A stretch of DNA of 64,000 nucleotides from Streptomyces katrae (GCF_000717655.1 NZ_JNZY01000027.1:1-64000), one strand, 5' to 3'. Shown: positions 8,867 to 18,441, numbered from the stretch's first letter. Translations and numbers: made by a program. Notes: generated by a model from the sequence alone, not told the origin.

Positions 8867-8956
8867 CGCGCAGAGATGTCCCAATCTCGCCATGTCCACG
8901 CCCATACTCGGCGCCAACACCCAGCCGCACCCCCCACACACGATCGGAGTGGACTC

Positions 8957-11900
8957 TTGCAGCCCACCAGATGGATGGCTTCCGTGGCGGCCATGGCGCT
9001 GACCGCGAGCCTCGCCGGCACGCTGGCCACCGCAGCATCGGCCTCGGCACAGGCCCGGTCCGCACCCTCCCCGCAGGCCAAGTCCGCCGAGCGCGCGGTC
9101 GCCGCCGCCGACGCGGCGGTCCGCAGCGGTCTCGACACCCTGGTCAACTCACCCCAGCAGCAGTACGACCGGCGCCTGGTCACCCCCTGGGTACAGGACC
9201 TGTACTCCGTCTCCTACGAGCGCAGCTACCGCGGCCTGCCGGTCGTCGGCGGCGACGCGGTCGTCCTCGCCGACGGCGAAGGGCACGTCCGCGCCCTCCA
9301 GTCGGCCACGTCCACCGTGATCGACGTGGCGACCACCCCCTCCGTCACCGCGAAGACGGCCGAGGCCACCTCGCGCGCCGAGCTGGCGAAGGTCGACAAG
9401 GTGCTCGACAGCCGGCTCGTCGTCAAGATCAAGGACGACAAGCCGGTCCTGGCCTGGGAGACCGTCCTCTCCGGCAACACCAGGACGGCGCCCAGCACAC
9501 TGCACGTCTTCGTCGACGCCCGCACCGGCAAGCTCGTCGACCGCCACGACGAGGTCGTGGCCGGCAGCGGCACCAGCAAGTGGAACGGCCCGAACCCGCT
9601 CACCATCTCCACCACCGCCTCGGGCGGCTCGTACTCGTTGCGCGACCCGAACCGGCCCGGTCTGAGCTGCGCGGACTACAGCACCGGCAGCGTGTTCACG
9701 AAGTCCTCGGACACCTGGGGCACGGGCAACGCGACGTCCAGGGAAACCGGCTGTACGGACCTCATGTTCGCCGCCCAGAAGCAGTGGGACATGCTGAGCC
9801 AGTGGCTGGGCCGCAACGGCGTCAGCGGCAACGGCCGCAGCTTCCCGGGCAAGGTGGGCCTGGGCGACCTCAACGCCTATTGGGACGGCAGTTCGGTCAC
9901 CATCGGGCACAACAGCGCCGACGAGTGGATCGCCGGGATCGACGTGGTGGCCCACGAATACGGGCATGCCATCGACTCCAACACCCCCGGTGGCACCAGC
10001 GGCCAGGAGTCCGGGCTCGGCGAGGCCACCGGCGACATCTTCGGCGCGCTGACCGAGGCGTACGCCAACGAGCCGGCCCCGTACGACACTCCGGACTACA
10101 CCGTCGGCGAGATGATCAACCTCCAGGGCAACGGGCCGATCCGGAACATGTACAACCCGCCGGCCGTCAACAACGACCCGGCCTGCTACAGCTCCGCGAT
10201 ACCCGGCACCGAGGTGCACAAGGCCGCGGGTCCGCTGAACCACTGGTTCTACCTGCTGGCCGAGGGCAGCAGCCCGGGCGGCGGCAAGCCGAACAGCCCC
10301 ACCTGCAACCAGTCCACGGTCACCGGCGTGGGCGTGCAGAACGCCGGCAAGATCTTCTACGGCGGCATGCTCCTCAAGACCAGCAGCATGTCCTACAAGA
10401 AGTACCGGACGGCGACCCTCAGCTCCGCCAAGTCGCTCGACCCGACGACCTGCAACCTGTTCACCAGGACCAAGGCCGCCTGGGACGCGATCAGCGTGCC
10501 CGCCCAGTCCGGCGACCCGACCTGTACCCCGAGCGGCCAGAACGACGACTTCTCGATGGCGCTGAACCCGGCGTCGGGCACCGTCCGGCAGGGCGCCTCG
10601 GTCACCACCACCGTGACCACCAACACCACCACCGGACAGGCGCAGCAGGTGACCCTCACGGCCGCCGGCCTGCCGTCCGGAGTGACCGCATCCTTCAACC
10701 CGGCCACCGTGCAGTCCGGCCAGTCCTCGACGCTGACCCTCTCCGCCACGTCCAACGCCGCGCCGGGGTCCTCCACCGTCACGGTCAAGGGCCAGGGCCC
10801 GAGCCTCGCGCACACCGTCGACTACGTCCTCAACGTCGGCAGCACCCAGCCCGGGACCGACCCGCCGAACATCGACGTGGCCAACGTCCAGGCCCACCTC
10901 GCCCAGCTGAACACCATCGCCTCGCAGAACGGCGGCCACCGCCGGGCCGGCAGCGCCGGATACACCCAGTCCGTGGCGTACATCAAGGGCAAGCTGCAGG
11001 CGGCCGGCTTCACCGTCACCGAGCAGAACTGCACCTCCTGCACCTACCCGTCCAGCAACCTGATCGCGGACTGGCCCGGCGGCCCCGCCGACCAGACGGT
11101 CATGTTCGGCGCCCACCTCGACAGCGTCTCCGCGGGTCCGGGCATCAACGACAACGGCTCGGGCTCCGCGACCCTGCTGGAGAACGCTCTCGTCCTCGCG
11201 CAGAAGAACCCCGCCCTGACCAAGCACGTGCGCTTCGCCTGGTGGACCGACGAGGAGCAGGGCCTGAACGGCTCGGAGTTCTACGTGGGCCGGCTCAGCA
11301 GCGCCGAGAAGGCCGCCATCAAGGGCTACTACAACTTCGACATGGTCGGCTCGCCCAACGGCGGCTACTTCATCAACAACGTCAACTCCACCACCGCCGC
11401 ACCGCTGAAGGCGTACTGGACCTCGCTCAACCTCGCCCCCGAGGAGAACACCGAGGGCCAGGGCCGCAGTGACGACTACTCCTTCCAGCAGGGCGGCATC
11501 CCCACCTCCGGCTACGCGGCCGGGGCCAGCGCCCGCAAGACCTCGGCGCAGGCCGCGAAGTGGGGCGGCACCGCGAACGCGGCGTACGACGCCTGCTACC
11601 ACAGCTCCTGCGACACGACCGGCAACATCAACGCGACGGTGCTGGACCGCAGCGCCGACGGGGTCGCCTACGCGATCTGGAAGCAGGCCGTCGGCGGCGA
11701 CACCCCGGCGCAGGACTTCTCGATCGGCACCTCCCCGGCCGCCGGCTCCGCCGCCCCGGGCACCAGCGTCACCTCCACGGTGAACACCACCACCGTCAGC
11801 GGCAGCCCCCAGACGCTCGCCCTGTCGGTCTCCGGCGCCCCGTCCGGCGTGACGGCGACGCTCAGCCCGGCGTCCGTGCAGTCCGGAAGCTCCGCCACGC

Positions 11901-12469
11901 TCACCGTCCAGGTCGGTGCGGGCACGGCGCAGGGCACCTACACCCTGACCGTCACCGGCACGGGCACGGTGGCCCACAGCACCACCTACACCCTGACCGT
12001 CGGCGGCGGGGGGGCGTGCACCCCGCAGCAGGTCGTGGTCAACGGCGGCTTCGAGAGCGGCAGCAGCCCGTGGACCGCCACGGCCGGGGTCATCACCAAC
12101 CAGTCCGGCCAGGTCTCGCACAGCGGCTCGTACATGGCGTGGCTGACCGGCTACGGCACCTCCCACACGGACAGCGCCTCCCAGTCGCTGTCCCTGCCCG
12201 CCGGCTGCGCCACGGCGCGGCTCGCGTTCTACCTGCACATCGACACCGACGAGGACGAGAACGTGGTCTACGACCGGTTCACCGTCTCGGTGGGCGGCCA
12301 GACCCTGGAGACCCTGTCCAACCTGGACGCGGCCCCGGGCTACGTACTCAAGAGCTACGACGTGTCCCGGTTCGCCGGCCAGACCGTCACCCTGAAGTTC
12401 CAGGGCGTGGAGGACCCGTCCCTCCAGACCTCCTTCGTCGTGGACGACGTCACCCTCCAGGCGAGCTGA
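8957..12469 (+). CDS. Secreted M4 endopeptidase / M28 aminopeptidase fusion protein
   Basis: An exported protein of about 1170 residues with two peptidase units. TTG 8957 is chosen as start because GGAG lies 7 bases upstream; ATG 8975 is an alternative. After the signal peptide and an FTP/PepSY-like propeptide (about 60-190) comes a thermolysin-type M4 domain with HEYGH (His333, Glu334, His337), the third zinc ligand Glu356 in GEATGDIFG and EVHKAAG. An Ig-like domain (about 530-625) links to an M28 domain resembling the S. griseus aminopeptidase, with HLDS (His720, Asp722), INDNGSG (Asp732) and DEEQG (Glu766, Glu767). A second, related Ig-like domain (about 920-1010) and a beta-sandwich module end it. 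Role: extracellular protein digestion, endo- plus exo-acting. Confidence 0.9.
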   Translation: MQPTRWMASVAAMALTASLAGTLATAASASAQARSAPSPQAKSAERAVAAADAAVRSGLDTLVNSPQQQYDRRLVTPWVQDLYSVSYERSYRGLPVVGGDAVVLADGEGHVRALQSATSTVIDVATTPSVTAKTAEATSRAELAKVDKVLDSRLVVKIKDDKPVLAWETVLSGNTRTAPSTLHVFVDARTGKLVDRHDEVVAGSGTSKWNGPNPLTISTTASGGSYSLRDPNRPGLSCADYSTGSVFTKSSDTWGTGNATSRETGCTDLMFAAQKQWDMLSQWLGRNGVSGNGRSFPGKVGLGDLNAYWDGSSVTIGHNSADEWIAGIDVVAHEYGHAIDSNTPGGTSGQESGLGEATGDIFGALTEAYANEPAPYDTPDYTVGEMINLQGNGPIRNMYNPPAVNNDPACYSSAIPGTEVHKAAGPLNHWFYLLAEGSSPGGGKPNSPTCNQSTVTGVGVQNAGKIFYGGMLLKTSSMSYKKYRTATLSSAKSLDPTTCNLFTRTKAAWDAISVPAQSGDPTCTPSGQNDDFSMALNPASGTVRQGASVTTTVTTNTTTGQAQQVTLTAAGLPSGVTASFNPATVQSGQSSTLTLSATSNAAPGSSTVTVKGQGPSLAHTVDYVLNVGSTQPGTDPPNIDVANVQAHLAQLNTIASQNGGHRRAGSAGYTQSVAYIKGKLQAAGFTVTEQNCTSCTYPSSNLIADWPGGPADQTVMFGAHLDSVSAGPGINDNGSGSATLLENALVLAQKNPALTKHVRFAWWTDEEQGLNGSEFYVGRLSSAEKAAIKGYYNFDMVGSPNGGYFINNVNSTTAAPLKAYWTSLNLAPEENTEGQGRSDDYSFQQGGIPTSGYAAGASARKTSAQAAKWGGTANAAYDACYHSSCDTTGNINATVLDRSADGVAYAIWKQAVGGDTPAQDFSIGTSPAAGSAAPGTSVTSTVNTTTVSGSPQTLALSVSGAPSGVTATLSPASVQSGSSATLTVQVGAGTAQGTYTLTVTGTGTVAHSTTYTLTVGGGGACTPQQVVVNGGFESGSSPWTATAGVITNQSGQVSHSGSYMAWLTGYGTSHTDSASQSLSLPAGCATARLAFYLHIDTDEDENVVYDRFTVSVGGQTLETLSNLDAAPGYVLKSYDVSRFAGQTVTLKFQGVEDPSLQTSFVVDDVTLQAS

Positions 12470-12487
12470 CGCCCGCCTGATCCCCTC

Positions 12488-12534
12488 CCGAGCGGCATGT
12501 TCCCCGGCTTCACGGCCGGGGGCGTGCCGCTCGG
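12488..12534. terminator. Hairpin after the fusion protease gene
   Basis: Outer arms CCGAGCGGCA and TGCCGCTCGG enclose an inner CCCCGGC-TTCAC-GGCCGGGGG stem. It lies between the protease stop (12469) and the stop of the convergent small gene (12553), so it can act in both directions. Confidence 0.8.
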
Positions 12535-12552
12535 CCGCGTCGCCGCCGGGCG

Positions 12553-12831
12553 TCAGTAGTGGCGCGGGGACATGACCTGGGGGTCGGCGTCCGGGGACTC
12601 GAGGACGCAGCGCGGCAGGCCCGGACCGGGTGTCGCGCGGACGGACACCGGCATCGGCGGCTCGGTCGGCAACTCCACCTGCACGGTGACGGGCCGGTCG
12701 TGGTGCGTGGTGCCGTGTCCGGTCTCCTTGCCGTCGACCAGGATGTCCACCTCGACGTGGTGGCCGGTCTCGACGGTGGCACTGACGGAGTGCCCCGCGT
12801 GCTCGATGTGGAAATGATGGCGTCGTCTCAT
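12553..12831 (-). CDS. Small His-rich hypothetical protein
   Basis: A 92-residue protein I do not recognise. The N-terminus is strongly basic and His-rich (MRRRHHFHIEHAGHS), with further His pairs at HHVEVD and TTHHDRP; the middle has alternating hydrophobic residues typical of beta strands (SATVETG, VEVDILVDG, VTVQVELP). No signal peptide or membrane segment is visible. Nine or so His residues in 92 might bind a metal, which is inference. It is separated by the hairpin from the protease and divergent from the VWA gene. Confidence 0.6.
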   Translation of the reverse strand: MRRRHHFHIEHAGHSVSATVETGHHVEVDILVDGKETGHGTTHHDRPVTVQVELPTEPPMPVSVRATPGPGLPRCVLESPDADPQVMSPRHY

Positions 12832-12982
12832 GAGATCGCCTCCGTCGGGGCACTGCGAACCGGCCCCCCGTCCAGCGTAAGCGCGGCCGCCGCCGACAGC
12901 AGGTCGACCGCGGTGGCGCCGGGGCGGGCGGGGTTCCCCGGAGCGGTTTGGTTTGGGGGTGGATCCTCAATACGATCCGGCG

Positions 12983-14260
12983 ATGATCACAAGAAAATGG
13001 GTGGCGGCCGGGGCCTGCGGCCTGTTGGCCACTCTGGCGGTCGGGCTCTTCCCGGCGAATGCCGCCGCCGGCGAACCGGTGGCGAAGGAGTCCCCCAAGG
13101 TCGAGCTGGTCCTCGACGTCAGCGGCTCGATGCGGGCGACCGACATCGACGGCAAGTCGCGGATGGCCGCGGCGAAGCAGGCCTTCAACGAGGTGCTGGA
13201 CGCCACGCCGGACGAGGTACAGCTCGGGATACGGACCCTCGGGGCCACCTATCCCGGTGACGACCGGCAGCTCGGCTGCAAGGACACCAAGCAGCTCTAC
13301 CCGGTCGGCAAGCTCGACCGGACCGAGGCGAAAACGGCGGTGGCCACCCTGGCCCCCACCGGCTGGACGCCCATCGGGCCCGCCCTCCTGGGCGCGGCCG
13401 AGGACCTCAAGGGCGGCAACGCGACCCGGCGGATCGTGCTCATCACCGACGGCGAGGACACCTGCGCCCCGCTCGACCCGTGCGAGGTGGCGCGGGACAT
13501 CGCGGCCCAGGGCATCCACCTGGTCATCGACACGCTCGGGCTCGTCCCGGACGCCAAGACGCGCAACCAGCTGATCTGCATCGCCGAGGCAACCGGCGGC
13601 ACCTACACCTCCGTTCAGCACACCGCCGAGCTCTCCGGCCGCGTCAAGCAGCTGGTGGACCGTGCGGCCACCCCGGTCGTCACCCCGGTGGCGACCGAGG
13701 GCGCAAAGCAGTGCGCGGGCGCCCCGCAGCTCGGCCCGGGCCTCTACACCGACCGTGAGACGTTCGGCGAGCACCGCTGGTACCGGGTGGACGTCAAGCC
13801 CGGCCAGGAGCTGCGCGCTTCGGTGAGCATCGCCGCCGACCGCGCCGTCAACAACGACTACGGCGTCATGCTGCGTGCGACGACCGTGCACGGGCGGGAG
13901 ATCGTCCGCGGCTCGGAGGCGGGCGACGGACGCACCGACGTGATCTCCGCCGGCCTGCGCTACCCGAAGGCCGAGCTCGACTCCGACGCCGACGAGGACG
14001 GCAAGGCGGCGGTGGAGACCGTCTGCCTGCAGATCAGCAACTCCTTCTCGGCGCCCGCCTCCGTCAAGACCGCCCCGGGCCTGCCCGTGGAGCTCACCAT
14101 CGACGTGGTCGACGGGCCCGACGACGCGTCCGACGCGGCGGCGTTCGGCCTCGGCCGCGGCTGGTGGCTGCTCGGCGTGCTGGTGCTCGCCGGTCTCGTC
14201 GCCGGTCTGCTGTGGGGCTGGATCTCCCGCTGGCGTATCTCGGTCTGGAGGACCAACTGA
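12983..14260 (+). CDS. Secreted/membrane-anchored VWA-domain protein
   Basis: The 425-residue protein starts at ATG 12983; in-frame TTG 12953 is possible but lacks support. It has a signal peptide (about 1-29), then a von Willebrand A domain with a MIDAS motif DVSGS (45-49) and TDGED further on. A beta-rich region follows (about 235-380), then one C-terminal membrane helix (WWLLGVLVLAGLVAGLLWGWI) with a short basic tail. It is a type I membrane protein with the VWA domain outside the cell, a fold used for metal-dependent protein contacts. The next gene starts inside its stop codon (TGATG), so the two are co-translated and probably form a surface complex. Confidence 0.88.
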   Translation: MITRKWVAAGACGLLATLAVGLFPANAAAGEPVAKESPKVELVLDVSGSMRATDIDGKSRMAAAKQAFNEVLDATPDEVQLGIRTLGATYPGDDRQLGCKDTKQLYPVGKLDRTEAKTAVATLAPTGWTPIGPALLGAAEDLKGGNATRRIVLITDGEDTCAPLDPCEVARDIAAQGIHLVIDTLGLVPDAKTRNQLICIAEATGGTYTSVQHTAELSGRVKQLVDRAATPVVTPVATEGAKQCAGAPQLGPGLYTDRETFGEHRWYRVDVKPGQELRASVSIAADRAVNNDYGVMLRATTVHGREIVRGSEAGDGRTDVISAGLRYPKAELDSDADEDGKAAVETVCLQISNSFSAPASVKTAPGLPVELTIDVVDGPDDASDAAAFGLGRGWWLLGVLVLAGLVAGLLWGWISRWRISVWRTN

Positions 14261-15090
14261 TGCGTACCGTAAGCATGCTGACCGCCGCAGCCCTCGCCGT
14301 CGGCGGTGTGCTCGGCCTGGCCGGCGCGGCCGCGGCGGACACCCCGTCGGCGAGCGCGAGCCCGAGCTCCGGCGGCAAGGCGTCCGGGCCGACCGAGGCG
14401 GGCACCGCGTTCCGTACCGCCACGGCGATCCAGCCGGGCAGGCGGGCCACGGCCGACGCGTCCACCGGTGACTACCTGTACTGGGTGGTCCCGCTGGACT
14501 CGGGGCAGCGGGCCACGGTGAAGGCCACGGTGAAACTGCCTCCGGCGGCGAACCGGCACGGCGCCTCGACCTGGCAGCTCGACGTCTACGACGGGCTGCG
14601 CCGCCGCCAGGCGTGCACGTACGGAACGCAGCAGGCCGCGGCGGCCAAGGAGGCCGCCTCGGTCGAGCTGTCCTGCACCCTGCGCACCGTCCGCCCGGGA
14701 GCCGAGCCCTGGGCCGACGACCCGCTCCCCGGCAGCTACTACGTCCGCCTGACGGTCGTCGGCGTGGCGGAGGAGGACCTCGGTCTTCCGGTACGGGCCG
14801 AGGTCGAGGCCGTCACCCGGGACACGGGAGGCGCCTACGCGGTGGACGGCGCCTTGGCGGCGCCGCTCGTACCCGGCATCGGCAAGACCGCCCAGGCGGC
14901 CTCGGGGAGTCCGGCGAAGCCGCAGCCCGCGGCGGTCGGCGAGCCGGCCGACGGCTGGTCCGGCGGCCGCTGGTCCGACCGCTGGGTCTGGACCGCGGCG
15001 GGCGGACTGCTCGGCGCCCTCGCCGGCATCTTCGGGTACTCCCTCACCCGCGGCAGGGGCCGCCCCACCCGGGTCCCGCCCCACGCATGA
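14260..15090 (+). CDS. Secreted protein with C-terminal membrane anchor, partner of the VWA protein
   Basis: A 276-residue protein has a signal peptide (1-26, ending AAAAD), a Ser/Pro-rich linker, a beta-rich extracellular domain (about 50-210, with DYLYWVVPLDSGQRATVKATV), and a C-terminal anchor (WVWTAAGGLLGALAGIFGYSL) plus basic tail. The ATG overlaps the upstream stop by one base and GGAGG precedes it. I know no specific function. The same topology and coupled translation as the VWA gene imply that both are displayed on the outer face of the membrane and work together. Confidence 0.75.
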   Translation: MRTVSMLTAAALAVGGVLGLAGAAAADTPSASASPSSGGKASGPTEAGTAFRTATAIQPGRRATADASTGDYLYWVVPLDSGQRATVKATVKLPPAANRHGASTWQLDVYDGLRRRQACTYGTQQAAAAKEAASVELSCTLRTVRPGAEPWADDPLPGSYYVRLTVVGVAEEDLGLPVRAEVEAVTRDTGGAYAVDGALAAPLVPGIGKTAQAASGSPAKPQPAAVGEPADGWSGGRWSDRWVWTAAGGLLGALAGIFGYSLTRGRGRPTRVPPHA

Positions 15091-15160
15091 CCACCCCGGC
15101 GGCCACGGCACCCCGCCGTGGCCGCCGCCGTCCGGGCGTGGGCCCGTGAGGGCACGGCTC

Positions 15161-15979
15161 TCAGTAGGCCGCCTCGGCACGGCCCGAGTCCGCCGAGATG
15201 TCCAGCCGGCCCGGCGCTGCGGGGTCGTGCATACCGGGGGCGACGTCGCAGCGGCCCGTCCCCGCCCGGTCCGTGACCCGGAACCGGGTGGCTGCGGGCA
15301 CGGTGAGCCGGAGGTGGCCCGCGCCCGCCCGGGCGGTGACCTGCTGCGGCGGGGCGACGAAGCGGGCGACGGCCGAACCCGCCCCGGCCCGGAGGTCGGC
15401 CTGCGGCGAGCTGAGGCCCGAGGCTTCGAGCGAGCCGGAGCCGATGCTCGCCCGCAGCGGTCCGCGCAGCGCGGTCAGCCGGAGCTGACCGGCACCGACC
15501 TCGGCATCGACGGCGCCGGCCAGCCCGCTGATGTCCACCGTGCCGGAGCCCGCGCTCACCTTCACCGGAATGCCGGCGGGCACGGTGACGCCCAGGTCGA
15601 CCGAGCAGCCGAGGCCTGATTCCACGACCGCCCCGACCGCCGGGCAGCGCGGCGTCAGCTTCAGGGTGTCGCCGAGCCAGCTCTCCTCTATCTCCGGAGC
15701 GGTGAGCGACCAGCGCACCTCGGCCCGGTAGACCACCTGCCGGTCGGAGCGGGGGGTGACGCGTACGTCGGCGCCGCCCGCTTCGATCTCCACGGCGGCC
15801 ACCGGCCGTTCGCCGCTGCCACCGCTCAGCGTCCCGCTCTCGGTGGACGTGTACGCCCAGACCTGCCAGGCGGCCGGGGCGACGACGAAGACGGCGCTCA
15901 GGACCGCGGCCACGATCCACGCCAACCGCTGCGGACGCCAACCGCCTGCGTCGCCGCTTCCGCCGCCGCCTCCGCTCAC
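15161..15979 (-). CDS. Membrane-anchored DUF4097/LiaF-like adhesin-type protein
   Basis: The 272-residue protein begins at GTG 15979, which overlaps the response-regulator stop (GTGA). A Gly-rich start and one membrane helix (RLAWIVAAVLSAVFVVAPAAW) are followed by an extracytoplasmic repeat region in which short strands alternate with Gly/Ala turns (VKVSAGSGTVDISG, AEVGAGQLRLTAL, ASIGSGSLEASG, RAGAGSAVARF, ARAGAGHLRLTV). This is the right-handed beta-solenoid pattern of DUF4097 and LiaF-C domains. As the last gene of a kinase-regulator operon it may modulate the sensor, as LiaF does for LiaS; that is inference from layout. Confidence 0.8.
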   Translation of the reverse strand: MSGGGGGSGDAGGWRPQRLAWIVAAVLSAVFVVAPAAWQVWAYTSTESGTLSGGSGERPVAAVEIEAGGADVRVTPRSDRQVVYRAEVRWSLTAPEIEESWLGDTLKLTPRCPAVGAVVESGLGCSVDLGVTVPAGIPVKVSAGSGTVDISGLAGAVDAEVGAGQLRLTALRGPLRASIGSGSLEASGLSSPQADLRAGAGSAVARFVAPPQQVTARAGAGHLRLTVPAATRFRVTDRAGTGRCDVAPGMHDPAAPGRLDISADSGRAEAAY

Positions 15980-16626
15980 GAGGTCCCGTCCAGGAAGCGC
16001 AGCACCGCCAGCACCCGCCGGTGGTCGCCGTCGGCCTGCGGCAGGTCGAGCTTGGCGAGGATGTTGTTGATGTGCTTGGCGACCGCGCTCTCGCTGATGA
16101 CGAGCTGCGCCGCGATCCCCGCGTTGGAACGCCCCTCGGCCATCAGCGCGAGCACCTCCCGCTCGCGCGGGGTGAGCCGCTCCAACGGGTCGATGCCCCC
16201 GCGGCGCAGCAGCAGCTGCGAGACGACCTGCGGGTCGAGCGCGGTGCCGCCGGCCGCGACCCGCTTGAGGGCGTCGATGAACTCCTCGACATCGGCGACC
16301 CGTTGCTTGAGCAGGTAGCCGATGCCCCCGGTCCGGCCGGCCAGCAGATCGGCGGCGTAGCGCTCCTCCACGTACTGGGACAGCAGCAGCACCGAGGTCC
16401 CGGGCCACTGCCGGCGGATCATCAGGGCGGCGCGCACGCCCTCGTCGGTGAAGCCGGGCGGCATGCGGACGTCGACCAGGGCCAGGTCGGGCCGGTGTTC
16501 GGCAACGGCGGCGAGCAGGGCCTCGGCGTCCCCCGTCTCGGCGGCCACCTCGAATCCGGCCATTTCGAGGACCTTGACCAGTCCTATTCGCAGCAGCACC
16601 GAATCCTCGGCGATCACAGCCCGCAC
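15976..16626 (-). CDS. NarL/LuxR-family response regulator
   Basis: A 216-residue two-domain regulator. The receiver has acidic residues Glu7/Asp8, the phospho-acceptor Asp52 (ALVDVRMPP) and Lys in GYLLKQRV. The C-terminal LuxR helix-turn-helix (LTPREREVLALMAEGRSNAGIAAQLVISESAVAKHINNI) binds DNA. GTG 16626 gives the MRAVIAEDS start usual in this family; GTG 16617, overlapping the kinase stop as GTGA, is an alternative. It is translationally coupled to the kinase upstream and to the DUF4097-like gene downstream. Confidence 0.93.
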   Translation of the reverse strand: MRAVIAEDSVLLRIGLVKVLEMAGFEVAAETGDAEALLAAVAEHRPDLALVDVRMPPGFTDEGVRAALMIRRQWPGTSVLLLSQYVEERYAADLLAGRTGGIGYLLKQRVADVEEFIDALKRVAAGGTALDPQVVSQLLLRRGGIDPLERLTPREREVLALMAEGRSNAGIAAQLVISESAVAKHINNILAKLDLPQADGDHRRVLAVLRFLDGTS

Positions 16627-17861
16627 GGCAGCTCCACAGTCACGACGGTCGGGCCCCCGTGGGGGCTGTTGATCAGGATGGTTCCGTCGACCGACCCTAC
16701 GCGTTTGCGCAGGCCCACCAGCCCGGTGCCGCGGGCCGGGTCCGCGCCGCCCACCCCGTCGTCGGTGACGGTGATGCGCAGCAGGCCGGCGTCCCGGCGG
16801 GCCTCCACGCGGCAGCGTGAGGCCTGGGCGTGCTTGGCGACGTTGGCGAGGGCTTCGGAGACGACGAAGTAGGCGACCGCCTCGACGGTGGGACCGGGCC
16901 GGTCCGCCAGTTCCACGGTCAGTTCGACGGGCAGGGGCGCCCGGGCCGCGATCCCGGAGAGGGCCGCGTCGAGTCCCCGGTCCTCCAGGACGGCCGGATG
17001 CAGGCCGCGTACCAGGCTGTTGAGCTCCTCGATGGCCTCTTTGGCCTCGCGGTGGGCCTCGTCGATCACGGCCTTCGCCTCGGGTGGCAGGTCGGTGAGG
17101 GTGGCGCGGGCGATCCCGAGGTTCATGGCGAGGGCGACCAGGCGCTGCTGGGCGCCGTCGTGCAAGTCGCGTTCGATCCGGCGGCGTTCGAGGTCGGCGG
17201 CGTCGAGGACGCCGGCCCGGCTCTCGGCGAGGTCTTCGACGCGGCGCTCCAGCTCCTTGGCCCGGTTGGGTCCGAGGAGGGCGGCCGCGGCGAAGGCGTC
17301 GAGCCGGGCCAGGGCGGCGGCCGCCCAGGGGGTGGCCGCCAGGAGCAGGGCGCCGAGCACGGTGACGACGTCGTAGCCCTGGGTCCAGCCCGGGTCGCGG
17401 TCCCCGACGGGCAGCAGCCACGACCAGGCGTACACGGTGACCCCGGCGACCCCGCACGCCCAGGCGAGGACGATCAGGGCCCCGCCGGATCCGGCGAGCG
17501 GGCTGACGAGCAGGTGGTACCCGTACTGCCGCCATGTCGACTCGGAGCGCAGCCGTTCGAGCAGCCCGCGCGGATGCAGCGGCCGGTGCGCGTACCCGAC
17601 GGCGGGTATCTCCAGCTCCACCAGCTCCCGGAACCGGCTGCGTTGGAGCAGGGTGAGCAGCGGGCTCACGAGCAGCATCAGGAGCAGGGCGGCCGCCGCG
17701 CGGCCCGGCGCCACGACCACGCAGGTGAAAGCGGCCACGGCGGGCAGGGCCGTCGGGATCCCGGCGACGGTGAAGGCGGTGCTGCGCCAGGCCCACGCCG
17801 ACCAGGGAGCGTGGGCGGCGATCCAGCTGGTGGTGCGCTGCAGCGTCCCGGAAAGTCCCAT
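16614..17861 (-). CDS. Sensor histidine kinase (HisKA_3 type)
   Basis: A 415-residue NarX/DesK-type kinase starts at ATG 17861. The N-terminal half holds four to five membrane helices grouped at 30-75 and 115-190 and little extracellular sequence, so it probably senses within or near the membrane. The dimerisation/phospho-acceptor helix has His234 (IERDLHDGAQQR); the ATPase domain shows the N box (EALANVAKHAQA) and G boxes (DDGVGGADP, GTGLVGL). It phosphorylates the response regulator encoded next. Together with the third gene the operon resembles LiaFSR-type envelope-stress systems. Confidence 0.92.
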   Translation of the reverse strand: MGLSGTLQRTTSWIAAHAPWSAWAWRSTAFTVAGIPTALPAVAAFTCVVVAPGRAAAALLLMLLVSPLLTLLQRSRFRELVELEIPAVGYAHRPLHPRGLLERLRSESTWRQYGYHLLVSPLAGSGGALIVLAWACGVAGVTVYAWSWLLPVGDRDPGWTQGYDVVTVLGALLLAATPWAAAALARLDAFAAAALLGPNRAKELERRVEDLAESRAGVLDAADLERRRIERDLHDGAQQRLVALAMNLGIARATLTDLPPEAKAVIDEAHREAKEAIEELNSLVRGLHPAVLEDRGLDAALSGIAARAPLPVELTVELADRPGPTVEAVAYFVVSEALANVAKHAQASRCRVEARRDAGLLRITVTDDGVGGADPARGTGLVGLRKRVGSVDGTILINSPHGGPTVVTVELPCGL

Positions 17862-17895
17862 GCCCGTACGGTAATCGCACTGGTCAGAGCCGTAC

Positions 17896-17922
17896 CACCA
17901 CCCTGGTGCTTGCCCGGTGGTG
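17896..17922. promoter_or_regulatory. Inverted repeat in the kinase-operon promoter region
   Basis: CACCACC-N13-GGTGGTG (17896-17922) lies 35 bases upstream of the kinase start and in the divergent gap to the gene at 18040. It is a candidate site for the NarL-type regulator of this operon to control its own expression. Confidence 0.35.
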
Positions 17923-18039
17923 CAGCCAGTGCCACCCCCGGTCCGGACAGTGCCGCTACTGATTTCGCCCTCCCGCGCGACCAGAGTGGTCGCCGTGCCC
18001 GGAGGACGGACCACCGGGGCCGGAAGGAGCTCCACCGCC

Positions 18040-18441
18040 ATGACCCTCGTCGCCCCGCGCTTCCCCGCCCGCCGTACGCCCCGGCTGGCCATGCTGCTCA
18101 GCGGCGCCGGAGTGGCGCTCCTGCCCTGGATGGCGGTGCTGGCGAAGACGCTGCCGCAGACCGCGGAGGTCTCCAACTGGTCCACCGCCTGGATCGGGCT
18201 GGACGCCGTGCTGGCCGCCGGACTCGGCGGTACGGGCCTGCTGCTGAGGCGGCACGATGCCCGCGCGGCGCCCCTGGCCGCGGCGACGGCCGCGCTGCTG
18301 GTGATGGACGCCTGGTTCGACGTGACGACCTCGGCTCCGGGCAGCGCCCGGGCGACGGCCCTGGCCCTGGCGGTGTGCGCGGAACTGCCGCTCGCGGCGG
18401 CGTGCGCGGTGGTGGCGGCCCGCCGCCCGCACGAGGCCTAA
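18040..18441 (+). CDS. Small four-helix membrane protein
   Basis: A 133-residue protein starts at ATG 18040 behind a good ribosome site (GGAAGGAGC). Four hydrophobic segments are visible (LAMLLSGAGVALLPWMAVL, AWIGLDAVLAAGLGGTGLLL, PLAAATAALLVMDAWFDV, ATALALAVCAELPLAAACAVV). The short TLPQTAEVSNWST loop and DAWFDVTTS motif look conserved rather than random. I do not know a function. It is divergent from the sensor kinase and shares its promoter region, so it may be a target of that system. Confidence 0.7.
   Translation: MTLVAPRFPARRTPRLAMLLSGAGVALLPWMAVLAKTLPQTAEVSNWSTAWIGLDAVLAAGLGGTGLLLRRHDARAAPLAAATAALLVMDAWFDVTTSAPGSARATALALAVCAELPLAAACAVVAARRPHEA

Noticed and set aside
7871..8956. N-terminal extension of the fusion protease by 362 codons
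   Set aside because: It is antisense to the LysR gene; the true start TTG 8957 has a ribosome site and is followed by a signal peptide.
9149..13891. A 1580-codon open frame on the minus strand
   Set aside because: It lies antisense to the fusion protease and VWA genes, whose frames have clear domains; GC-rich coding DNA leaves the opposite frame open. The product has no recognisable domain.
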